NCBI GenBank assembly: GCA_005878525.1
Contig: VBMB01000138.1
Span: 1-39,952 of the forward strand
Length of the DNA: 39,952 bases
Reading direction: 5' to 3'
DNA from: Methanobacteriota archaeon
Lineage (GTDB): Archaea > Thermoplasmatota > Thermoplasmata > RBG-16-68-12
Below the pieces are notes generated by a model that made no database searches, was not told the DNA's origin, and saw only the letters and a program-made list of their open reading frames with translations. Made by a program: the position numbers and the translations under genes. Below are positions 31,955-39,248 of this stretch, one piece after another (position 1 is the first letter of the stretch; every line of letters starts with the position of its first letter).

Positions 31955-32802
31955 CGTTGACGCGAAATGCCAATGACAAAGGAGTGTCCGCCAGGATGTC
32001 CGATACGATCATCCGCTCCCCCCGGGGGGAAGTGGGGTTTGCCTCGAACGTAGGGAGGGTCCGACCGGTCGATGAAGACAGCATCCTCGCGGTCGAGCTG
32101 CGGATGGCGTTCCTGTCCGAACCCCGAACCCGGCTGCTCCTGATGGTCGCGGACGGGATGGGAGGACACAATCGCGGGGAGGTGGCGAGCCGGATTGCGA
32201 TCCAGACGGTCGCACGCACGCTCCTCCCGCTGTTGACGAGCGAAGAGGACATCCCGCGAGCCACGTACTACCGGGACCTCGGAGCCGCCGTCGCCCGCGC
32301 GAATCAGGCGATTCTCGCGGAGGCCGAACGGCATCCGGAGTGCCAGGGGATGGGCACGACCTTGAGCCTCGCCGTCGCCGATGGTCGCAGCCTTCATGTG
32401 GCGAATGCGGGTGACTCCCGCGTCTACATTGTCAATGCACGAGAGATTTTCCAGGTGACCCGGGACCATTCCCTCGTTCAGGAGATGGTCGATCGCGGGG
32501 AGCTCTTGCCCGAGGAAGCGAAGCACCATCCGAGGAAAAACGTGATCACGATGGCCCTCGGAGTCTACGAGGAGGTGACGCCAGACATCGGATGCCTCAC
32601 CATGGAGCCCGGTGACAGCGTCTTGCTGTGCTGCGACGGCCTCATCAATCACGTGGAAGACGAGGACATTCATCGCGTCGTCGTCGAAACGAGCGATCCC
32701 CAAAAGGCCTGCGAGATCCTTGTCGCGTTGGCGAACAGGGGAGGCGGAACGGACAATATCTCGGTCATCATCGCGCGCGCCCCACCGACCTCCACGACGT
32801 GA
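31951..32802 (+). CDS. PP2C-family Ser/Thr protein phosphatase
   Basis: This 283-residue metal-dependent phosphatase should oppose the preceding kinase. The PPM motifs are in order: VDEDS (41-44 region), VADGMGGHNRGE (D68), GMGTTLSLAVADG, VANAGDSRVYI, DHSLVQEM, CCDGLINHV (D229) and GGTDNISVI (D268). The upstream NVGRVRPVDED replaces the common R-x-x-N-E-D; the metal-binding aspartates are otherwise complete. GTG 31951 overlaps the kinase stop (GTGA); an ATG 45 bp later (31996) is a second candidate start. It ends in another GTGA overlap with a small ORF. Confidence 0.95.
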   Translation: MTLTRNANDKGVSARMSDTIIRSPRGEVGFASNVGRVRPVDEDSILAVELRMAFLSEPRTRLLLMVADGMGGHNRGEVASRIAIQTVARTLLPLLTSEEDIPRATYYRDLGAAVARANQAILAEAERHPECQGMGTTLSLAVADGRSLHVANAGDSRVYIVNAREIFQVTRDHSLVQEMVDRGELLPEEAKHHPRKNVITMALGVYEEVTPDIGCLTMEPGDSVLLCCDGLINHVEDEDIHRVVVETSDPQKACEILVALANRGGGTDNISVIIARAPPTSTT

Positions 32803-32972
32803 GCAAGATGTTCGACCTGCGGAACGGACCCGGAAGAATGCTCTCGCCTGGAGAGCCGAAGGCTTCCGAAATCGCGGAAGCCGAATGGTCCACCGGAGGC
32901 GCCGCGGCACGTCTCGCACGGGAGGATGTGTCGATCAAGAGCGGAATGAGCGACCAGGAGACGGACCCGTGA
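32799..32972 (+). CDS. 57-residue protein coupled between PP2C and the membrane protein
   Basis: This ORF is not listed as such in the track; its frame appears inside the longer shadow 32628-32972. GTG 32799 overlaps the PP2C stop by GTGA, and its own TGA (32970-32972) overlaps the next gene's GTG at 32969 in the same way. Two GTGA junctions in a row, like the kinase/PP2C junction, argue for a true translated gene. The product (starting MSKMFDLRNGPGRML) is hydrophilic and without a known motif. Its C-terminus, SGMSDQETDP, carries a Thr in an acidic setting that could be a kinase target bound by the FHA proteins; this is speculation. Confidence 0.6.
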   Translation: MSKMFDLRNGPGRMLSPGEPKASEIAEAEWSTGGAAARLAREDVSIKSGMSDQETDP

Positions 32973-33613
32973 AACGCACCTACTTCCTCGTCGCCATCGC
33001 CTGCCTGCAAATTCTCCTCGGCTCGATCACCCTGATCGGCGCGGCCCAGCCGGTACGGATGGCCCAAAATGCCCTCGTCCCCACCGGGCAGGTCTACCTC
33101 TTCGAATTTGGCATCCTGGGGACGGGGCGGCTGAGCGGAAATCTCTCGGAACTTCAGGGCCGGTCCTTTGACCTCTTCGTGTTCGATGACGCCGGCTACG
33201 CGTCGTTTCGCAGCGGCTCCAATTCGGTGGCTCCCCTCTTCGAGCAGAGCGGAACGAGTATCGTGTTCACCATGAATCTGACGGGCTCGGGTCAGTATCA
33301 CGTGGTCGCCGTCGATGTCCCACAGCGGCGCGAACTCCAGATCCAACTTGAATTCGTCGTCGTGGGCCTGAAGACCGGGGAAACGGTCGTTGCATTGATT
33401 GTGCTCGTCGGCGGGTTGGCACTCGTCGGGGCCACGCTCATGTTGAGCGTTTGGTCATGGCGGCGAGGTCCTCGGACGCCCGCGCCGGCTCCCGCGCCGG
33501 ACCCGCCATCGGATCCGTTCCCCGATCCGCCCCTGGATCCCCTCCCTGATCCGTCCCCCGACCCGCAGGAAGCCGCCCAGGACCCGCCCGACGACAATAC
33601 ACGAATCTACTGA
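32969..33613 (+). CDS. Membrane protein with extracellular beta domain and Pro/Asp-rich cytoplasmic tail
   Basis: The listed ORF starts at 32612, inside the PP2C gene. GTG 32969, in a GTGA overlap, gives a 214-residue protein with a signal anchor (TYFLVAIACLQILLGSITLIGAA). A ~110-residue external beta-rich domain follows (SFDLFVFDDAGYASFRSG, TSIVFTMNLTGSGQYHVVAVDV), then a membrane helix (VVALIVLVGGLALVGATLMLSVW) with a basic stop. The cytoplasmic tail is a repeat of PDP-type units ending in DDNTRIY. It is probably the membrane sensor or output of the operon. The terminal Thr with Ile at +2 and Tyr at +3 could be an FHA-binding site if phosphorylated (inference). Confidence 0.8.
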   Translation: MKRTYFLVAIACLQILLGSITLIGAAQPVRMAQNALVPTGQVYLFEFGILGTGRLSGNLSELQGRSFDLFVFDDAGYASFRSGSNSVAPLFEQSGTSIVFTMNLTGSGQYHVVAVDVPQRRELQIQLEFVVVGLKTGETVVALIVLVGGLALVGATLMLSVWSWRRGPRTPAPAPAPDPPSDPFPDPPLDPLPDPSPDPQEAAQDPPDDNTRIY

Positions 33614-33696
33614 ACCGTCCCGTGAGAGGGACTCGGCCTGAGGGTGGGGACGTCGGAGCCTCGAATTCCGACGATTCCCCCTGGTTTCCGGAACGA

Positions 33697-34482
33697 TCAT
33701 GCCGCGAGGGTCTCGGCGAGCTTGTCGAGGGATTCGTTCCAGCCTTGGTTCGCGCCGTCGCGATCCGGACCCGCCGGGATGCCGACGTGGTGCAAGGTGA
33801 GCTTCGTCTTGCCGTCATGATCTTCGAGCGTCACCGTGACCTGCATCTCGAGCGGGAAGTCGCGGCTCATTCCGTAATACGGCGCCGGGACGACGTTGCC
33901 TTTCTCGTCCGCGAAGCTGTCCGTGTAGACGATTCGCTTCAGGGGAACGATTTCGCGGCATACCCCCGTCCCCCAGATGTCCTTGCCGTCGGGCTGCCGC
34001 ATGCAGTAGAGAAAGGCTCCGCCGACGCGGAGATCGATCTTTGCGACCGGCGTGGTGAAAGTCCTCGGGCCCCACCACCGCTTGAGACGTTCCGGCTCCG
34101 TCCACGCCTTCCAAACGAGGGCCCGCGGGGCGTCGAGGACGCGCACGATCACGAGCTCGCGATTCGCGGCTTTCGCGGGCGCGCCCCGCTTCTGCATCTC
34201 CGTCACCAGCTCGGTGAATCGCTCCATCGTCTCGCCCGCCCCTTCCTCCATCCCGGACGCGAGCATCGCCTCGAGGTCTTCGACGTTCTCGAAGAGGGAG
34301 CTCTGCGTCAGCTTCGTCTTGCCGCGGATCTCCTCGAAGATCGCGGTCTCGACCAGGACGTGGCCCGGCATCCCCTCGTACTCGAACGTGTCGACCAGCC
34401 GCTTGGGCGGCTCGACCTCGGGCGGGGTCATCGCCTCGTGACCCTCGCAGAACGGACAATTCTCCTTCCGGATTTCCGTCAT
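33697..34482 (-). CDS. SRPBCC/AHSA1 protein: GalT-like motif, half and full AHSA1 domains
   Basis: This 261-residue protein, counted from ATG 34482, has three parts. Residues 1-23 read MTEIRKENCPFCEGHEAMTPPEV, strikingly like the zinc-binding N-terminal region of galactose-1-phosphate uridylyltransferase. Residues 25-95 (PPKRLVDTFEYEGMPGHV... SGMEEGAGETMERFTEL) are the C-terminal half of an AHSA1/SRPBCC domain, with its N-terminal half missing. Residues 108-261 form a complete AHSA1 domain (VIVRVLDAPRALVWKAWTEPERLKRWWGP, ending in GWNESLDKLAETL). SRPBCC domains bind hydrophobic ligands or act as co-chaperones. The chimeric beginning suggests a past fusion or deletion. GTG 34506 would add eight residues. 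Confidence 0.85.
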   Translation of the reverse strand: MTEIRKENCPFCEGHEAMTPPEVEPPKRLVDTFEYEGMPGHVLVETAIFEEIRGKTKLTQSSLFENVEDLEAMLASGMEEGAGETMERFTELVTEMQKRGAPAKAANRELVIVRVLDAPRALVWKAWTEPERLKRWWGPRTFTTPVAKIDLRVGGAFLYCMRQPDGKDIWGTGVCREIVPLKRIVYTDSFADEKGNVVPAPYYGMSRDFPLEMQVTVTLEDHDGKTKLTLHHVGIPAGPDRDGANQGWNESLDKLAETLAA

Positions 34483-34626
34483 GGGACTCCGTATGAAGGA
34501 AGGCACCCATGAACGGGCGCTATTTCGCGGTTGCGAGTCCTATGCGCGCGCGAACCTGAAACCGAGGCGGGTCCAAGTCGGCGGAGCCGGGGGGTGGAGC
34601 AAGTGAAGGCAGTCGCAAACCGGCTC

Positions 34627-34635
34627 GCTATATGG
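34627..34635 (+). promoter_or_regulatory. TATA-like promoter of the sugar ABC operon
   Basis: GCTATATGG lies about 53-61 nt before the ATG at 34688, implying a ~30-nt leader. The 205-bp divergent spacer (34483-34687) holds no other clear element apart from a weak CGAAATAGC-type sequence (minus strand, ~34520) for the AHSA1 gene. Confidence 0.4.
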
Positions 34636-34687
34636 CCGGGTCCCGTCGGTCGCCGCGGTCGCCCCAAGGACCGAGTCCGCAAGAGTA

Positions 34688-36166
34688 ATGAGCGATGACA
34701 GCCATCGCCGGCAAGACCGTCGGGGAGGAGTGGGAATGGCGGGTTCGTCAGTTGGAGAGGGTGCGCCAGGAGAATCGACCGAGCGCTATCGGCCGCCAAG
34801 CGGCCGGAGCAAACTGATCATCATCGTCGTGGCTCTGTTAGTAGTCACGAACGTGGTCACCGGCTTGACTGCCTTCTATCTCGCCCAGCCACCGGTCGCG
34901 GTGACGCCGCTGTGTGGTACAGGAGCGAGCGTGCGGTCGGCGTCAGTATCGACGAGTGGGGACATTGGCGCATCCGGCGACGCATCGCCGGTATTTACGG
35001 TCCACTTCGCTCCGCCTTACCGGACGACCCAAGCGACGATCACGCTCATCGGTCCCTGGGCGGGGAGCGAGTTCGATCACTTCAAGCCGGTCCTCGAGAA
35101 CTTCACGACCTCGACCGGAATCCCGGTCACATACCAGCAGATGCGGCAGGAGCAACTGCAGCAGGTTCTTCCCGCTGACTTCGCCACGCAGACGGCCCCT
35201 GGAGATGTGATCTTCATGACCAGCTCGTTCATCAAGGCGAACGGGCCTCAACACATGATCAAGGTCAACGCCAATATCAGCGACTCGGACTTCCTCCCGG
35301 GTTCGCTGGATCCGGTCAAGGTCGGCAGCGACATCTATGGCGGCGTGTACACGGGAAAGGTGAAGCCGGGATTCTGGTACCGGAAGTCCTTCTTCCAAGC
35401 TCATAACCTGACGGTCCCGACCACTTATGCCGAGTTCAAGAGCCTCCTCGTGACCATTTCGAAGATCAAGGGCATTCGGACCCCCATCGTCAGCGGCGAC
35501 AGCGTCGGTTGGCCTCTCTCCGACGTGACGGAACACTTCATCGCCACGTACGGCGGGGCCAGCATGCATCGAGCTCTGACCAACGGGACCAAACGTTGGA
35601 CGGATACGGACGTGCGGGCGGTCTTCGCCGACCGACTCGTCCCCCTCCTGGCCGGAGGCTGCTTCAGCGAACCGTTGGAATGGAACACGGTGGCGCTCGC
35701 CAACTGGTGGGGCGGTCTGCACGCGTTGTACTTCATGGGCAGTTGGATCACCGGGCTCGTCGACAACGCCACGGACCTCGGCGTCTTCTCCCTGCCGCCG
35801 CCCACCGGGACGACGACCGGGATCGTCTTCGGCGGCGATTACTTCTTCGTTCCGAAGTACACGACCCACCAGACGGAGGCTCTCATCCTGCTCAAGTATC
35901 TCGCGAGCAAGGACGGCCAGACGATTCAGGTCAAGCAGGGCGGCCACATTGCGACGGCGCTCGGGGTGCCGTTGAGCGACTACCCGACCGTTGACCGCGG
36001 CGTCGCGCAGCTCATGAACGGAGTCGTCATCCTCTCCGACCTCGACGACACAATCGGAGGGACGTTCCAGACTAATTTCTGGAGCCAACTCCAGCTGTTG
36101 TGGGTGTCGCCGAATCAGCTGGATAGCGTCCTCGCCGCGATCCAAGCGAAGATGCCCGCATCATGA
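34688..36166 (+). CDS. Sugar ABC transporter substrate-binding protein (family 1), N-terminally anchored
   Basis: This 492-residue protein has a ~40-residue polar N-terminus, then one membrane helix (LIIIVVALLVVTNVVTGLTAFYL), and an external domain anchored by it. The binding domain (about residues 115-490) has the maltose-type family 1 pattern: ATITLIGPWAGSEFDHFKPVLENFTTSTGIPVTYQQ, WYRKSFFQAHNLTVPTTYAEFKSLL, ALYFMGSWITGLV and FVPKYTTHQTEALILLKYLAS. It should capture an oligosaccharide, probably a maltodextrin given the debranching enzyme downstream. The 3' end overlaps the first permease by ATGA. Confidence 0.92.
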   Translation: MSDDSHRRQDRRGGVGMAGSSVGEGAPGESTERYRPPSGRSKLIIIVVALLVVTNVVTGLTAFYLAQPPVAVTPLCGTGASVRSASVSTSGDIGASGDASPVFTVHFAPPYRTTQATITLIGPWAGSEFDHFKPVLENFTTSTGIPVTYQQMRQEQLQQVLPADFATQTAPGDVIFMTSSFIKANGPQHMIKVNANISDSDFLPGSLDPVKVGSDIYGGVYTGKVKPGFWYRKSFFQAHNLTVPTTYAEFKSLLVTISKIKGIRTPIVSGDSVGWPLSDVTEHFIATYGGASMHRALTNGTKRWTDTDVRAVFADRLVPLLAGGCFSEPLEWNTVALANWWGGLHALYFMGSWITGLVDNATDLGVFSLPPPTGTTTGIVFGGDYFFVPKYTTHQTEALILLKYLASKDGQTIQVKQGGHIATALGVPLSDYPTVDRGVAQLMNGVVILSDLDDTIGGTFQTNFWSQLQLLWVSPNQLDSVLAAIQAKMPAS

Positions 36167-37143
36167 GGCGGTTGCGGATCGAAGGAGTCACGGGGCTCCT
36201 ACGAAAACTAAGGGATCGCGTGAGCGGGGCCTTGAGAGGTCGGGGCAGCCCTCGGGCTCGAAAGGCGGGGTTGCGCATCGCGTTCTTCACCCCGGCCCTC
36301 CTGCTCATCATGCTCTTCGTCGCGTATCCGGTCCTGACCACGATCGGCGTCAGCTTCTTCGATGCGAATGGTCGCTTCGTCGGGCTCGGGAACTACCAAC
36401 AGGTCCTAGGGAGTCCGGACACGATCAACCTCAACGGGTTTCCCAAGCCCCCGCCGTATGGGACGCTTATCAACAATGCCGTCTGGATCGCCATCCACCT
36501 TCCCCTGTCGATGTTCCTCGGCCTCTGGCTTGCGTTGGTGCTCCGGGAGGTGCGGGGTTCCTCGTGGGTCAAGACCGCGATCTTCATCGGAATGGTCACG
36601 CCGCTCATCATCGGCGGCATCATGATGCTCTACATCTACGATGGTTCGATCGGCGTCGTGCCGAGGTTCTTCGACGCAATCGGAATTCACTCCCTCGGCG
36701 TCGGATGGCTCCAGCGCCCCACCACGCTCTTGTTCGGGCTCATCTTCGGCTCGGTGTGGCTCTGGACTGGCTTCAGCATGATTGTGTACTCCGCCGGCCT
36801 GACGACGATTCCGAAGGAGTACTGGGAAGCCGCCAAGATCGATGGCACCCCGACGTTCCGGACCTTCACGCAGATTACCTTCCCCCTGCTCAAGCCCATG
36901 ACGATCGTCGTCTTCACGATGAGCATCCTCTATGAGCTGAAGATTTTCGACCTCGTCTACGGTGCGACGAATCCACAAGGCGGCGTGGGAGGAGCGGCTG
37001 ATGTCCTCGCGCTCCAGATGTTCCGGGAGGCCTTCGTTCAGCTTCCTGCGGACTATGGGACCGCGGCCGCCGTCGCGACGTTCCTCAGCCTTCTCACGTT
37101 GACCGCGACGGTGATGACGATTCGCTATATGGTGAAGCGCTGA
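36163..37143 (+). CDS. Sugar ABC transporter permease, MalF/UgpA type
   Basis: This 326-residue permease overlaps the binding-protein gene (ATGA) and the next permease (one base). It has about six membrane helices after a basic N-terminus; the first is FTPALLLIMLFVAYPVLTTIGVSFF. The EAA loop is EYWEAAKIDGTPTFRTFTQITFPLLKPM, the standard contact for the ATPase. The segment VVFTMSILYELKIFDLVYGATNPQGG matches sugar permeases. It forms the membrane channel together with the MalG-type protein. Confidence 0.95.
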   Translation: MRRLRIEGVTGLLRKLRDRVSGALRGRGSPRARKAGLRIAFFTPALLLIMLFVAYPVLTTIGVSFFDANGRFVGLGNYQQVLGSPDTINLNGFPKPPPYGTLINNAVWIAIHLPLSMFLGLWLALVLREVRGSSWVKTAIFIGMVTPLIIGGIMMLYIYDGSIGVVPRFFDAIGIHSLGVGWLQRPTTLLFGLIFGSVWLWTGFSMIVYSAGLTTIPKEYWEAAKIDGTPTFRTFTQITFPLLKPMTIVVFTMSILYELKIFDLVYGATNPQGGVGGAADVLALQMFREAFVQLPADYGTAAAVATFLSLLTLTATVMTIRYMVKR

Positions 37144-37970
37144 TGATCAGAATCCGACCGCGCACGATCGTGATCCATCTCTTCGCCTGGGGGCTCGCGA
37201 TCGGCTGGCTGTTCCCCTTTGTCGGTTTGGGGATGGCAGCGTTCCGCCCGCTGCCGGAAATCATCGGCGGCTGGTGGAACTTCGACCGTTTCACGCCGTC
37301 CTTCACGAAGTTCGGTGCTGCATTTAACGCGATCGAGCTCGGCCTGCGCAATTCGTTTCTCATCGCGGTCCCAGGCACGCTGATCCCGATGTTCGTCGCG
37401 ACGCTCGCCGGGTACGGGTTCGCGCGGTTCTCCTTTCCGATTCGAGACTATCTGTTCCTGACCATTGTCGTCCTCATGACGATTCCGCAACAGATGGTGG
37501 CCATCCCCATCTTCCGAATCATGTTCAGCCTCGGCCTCGCGAACACGGTGCTCTCCTTGGTGATTCTCCATTCGGCGTGGGGGCTCCCGTGGATTGTCCT
37601 GTTCATGCGCAACTTTTTCTCCGCCCTTCCGAAGGATGTGGAGGAAGCCGCACGCGTGGACGGGGCCTCGGACTTCAAGGTGTTCTTCAGGATCGTCCTG
37701 CCCATGGCATTGCCTGCCTTGGGGGCCGTGGCGGTTCTCCAGTTCATGTGGGTCTGGAATGACTTCTTCTTCTCGATCCTCCTCTGTCCATCTAATCCCA
37801 ATTGCATGCCCGCCACGGTGGCGTTGATTCGCACGATCGGGCAGTTTCAATTCGATCCGGGTCTCCTCGCCGCGGGCTCCATCATCGTGATGCTGGTCCC
37901 GGTCCTCCTGTACGTCCTCCTGCAGAGGTTCTACATCCGCGGGATGATCGGATGGACCGTGAAGGGCTGA
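37143..37970 (+). CDS. Sugar ABC transporter permease, MalG/UgpE type
   Basis: This 275-residue permease starts on the last base of the MalF-type gene (TGATG). It has about six helices and the MalG-type features LPEIIGGWWNFDRFT, RNSFLIAVPGTLIPMFVATLAGYGFARFSFP, the EAA loop PKDVEEAARVDGASDFKVFFRIVLPMALPALG, and FMWVWNDFFFSILLC. The C-terminus is VLLQRFYIRGMIGWTVKG, the family ending. Twenty bp separate its stop from that of the convergent debranching-like gene. Confidence 0.96.
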   Translation: MIRIRPRTIVIHLFAWGLAIGWLFPFVGLGMAAFRPLPEIIGGWWNFDRFTPSFTKFGAAFNAIELGLRNSFLIAVPGTLIPMFVATLAGYGFARFSFPIRDYLFLTIVVLMTIPQQMVAIPIFRIMFSLGLANTVLSLVILHSAWGLPWIVLFMRNFFSALPKDVEEAARVDGASDFKVFFRIVLPMALPALGAVAVLQFMWVWNDFFFSILLCPSNPNCMPATVALIRTIGQFQFDPGLLAAGSIIVMLVPVLLYVLLQRFYIRGMIGWTVKG

Positions 37971-37989
37971 AGAAGTCCGGGTCGCCATC

Positions 37990-39201
37990 CTAAGCCATCA
38001 GGCGTCGATCCGACACGAGATCCAGTAGGGCGCCGGACGCCCAAGCTTGCAAGGGATTCGCCCGAACGTCGTTGTGCGAGGAAGTCGATAGATTCACGAG
38101 AGTGCCTCCATCGACCGCGTAGCACTCGGGCATTCGACCCATCTCTTCGTAGGCCATCAAGAGGGCTTGGACGACCTGCTTCGCCTCGTCCTCGAGTCCC
38201 TGCTTGAGCAGCCCACGAGCGAAGAACCAGTTGTCGTGGGGCCAGATGCTGCCGATCTGGTAGGACCCAGGGACAAAGTCGGGCTCAGACGTTGCGTGGG
38301 TCCGCAGTCCGTAAGGCGTCCACATGTCCGGCTGGAACAGTCGGGCGACGATTCGTTGGACTCGCTTCCTCGGCACCGCGTTCATGAGGAGCAAATGGGC
38401 CGGGTTCGAGGTGATGGCCGTCCGGAGTCGCTTGGCCCCGTCCAGGGCGAGCGCATAGAAGTGCTGGTCTCCCATCCAGAAGGTTCGATTCAAAGCCTTC
38501 TGAAGCGCCGAGGCCGCCGCCAGCGCCCTCTTGCCCACAATCGGCTCGCCACGTGGTTCCGCAAGGGCCGCGTACGCGCGATGAGCGGCGACCGCGTATC
38601 CCTGCACCTCGATGATTGCGACCGGCGGCCTCACGAGGATGTGATCATCGAAGCCGTCCTTCCATCCTTGGTGCAAAAGCCCGTGCGGGTTCGCGCGTTC
38701 GTATTCCAGAAAGCCATCTCCGTCCTTGTCGCCGTACTGTGTCATCCAACGATAGGCGGCTTCGATCGTCCCCCACAACTCGTCGATGAGTGGCCTGTCT
38801 CCCGTGCGTTGCGCATACTCGCCCGCGACGATGAGGTACAGCAGCGTGCTGTCGATGCTACCGTAATAGGGGAAATCCCAGTTCGGCAACTCGTTCCTGG
38901 ATTCGATGTCGAAGCGATGCTCATGCAGAATCTTTCCCGGCTCCTCTTCGGAGCGTGCGTTGAACCGGCGACCTTGGTATCGGGCCAGGACCTGCAACGT
39001 CGCTTTCGCAATCGTGGGATCGATCGAGAGCGTCTGCCACGCCGAGATTAGAGAGTCGCGGCCGAACAAAGTTCGATATCGCGGGGATCCCGCGAAGAGG
39101 TAGCCTTCCGGTGCCCGGAGCTGATCGAGGTCTCGCCTCAGATTCCGACGGACTTCGTCGATGTTCATGACATCGCGCATCCCGAAGCCATGGTCACTCA
39201 T
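37990..39201 (-). CDS. Glycogen-debranching-like (amylo-alpha-1,6-glucosidase) glycosidase
   Basis: This 403-residue enzyme has the (alpha/alpha)6-barrel pattern of amylo-1,6-glucosidase/GH15-like families. Motifs include YRTLFGRDSLISAWQTL, NWDFPYYGSIDSTLLYLIV, LLHQGWKDGFDD and PGSYQIGSIWPHDNWFFARGL, with acidic residues in the usual catalytic loops. It lacks the large N-terminal domain of archaeal GDEs (typically >600 residues) and has no signal peptide, so it should act in the cytoplasm on imported or stored alpha-glucans. It lies 47 bp downstream of the MalK-type gene on the same strand. An exact substrate assignment needs biochemical evidence. Confidence 0.88.
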   Translation of the reverse strand: MSDHGFGMRDVMNIDEVRRNLRRDLDQLRAPEGYLFAGSPRYRTLFGRDSLISAWQTLSIDPTIAKATLQVLARYQGRRFNARSEEEPGKILHEHRFDIESRNELPNWDFPYYGSIDSTLLYLIVAGEYAQRTGDRPLIDELWGTIEAAYRWMTQYGDKDGDGFLEYERANPHGLLHQGWKDGFDDHILVRPPVAIIEVQGYAVAAHRAYAALAEPRGEPIVGKRALAAASALQKALNRTFWMGDQHFYALALDGAKRLRTAITSNPAHLLLMNAVPRKRVQRIVARLFQPDMWTPYGLRTHATSEPDFVPGSYQIGSIWPHDNWFFARGLLKQGLEDEAKQVVQALLMAYEEMGRMPECYAVDGGTLVNLSTSSHNDVRANPLQAWASGALLDLVSDRRLMA

Positions 39202-39248
39202 CGGAGCGTCGCAACCCGCGGCGATTCAAGCTCAATCAAGTGAGTCCT

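Noticed and set aside
33460-33600. PDP repeats as a DNA tandem repeat or CRISPR
   Set aside because: The repeats are short, degenerate and in frame inside a coding tail, without spacers.
34943-36145. 400-residue antisense ORF over the sugar-binding protein
   Set aside because: No recognisable domain and skewed composition; the sense gene is in a coupled operon.
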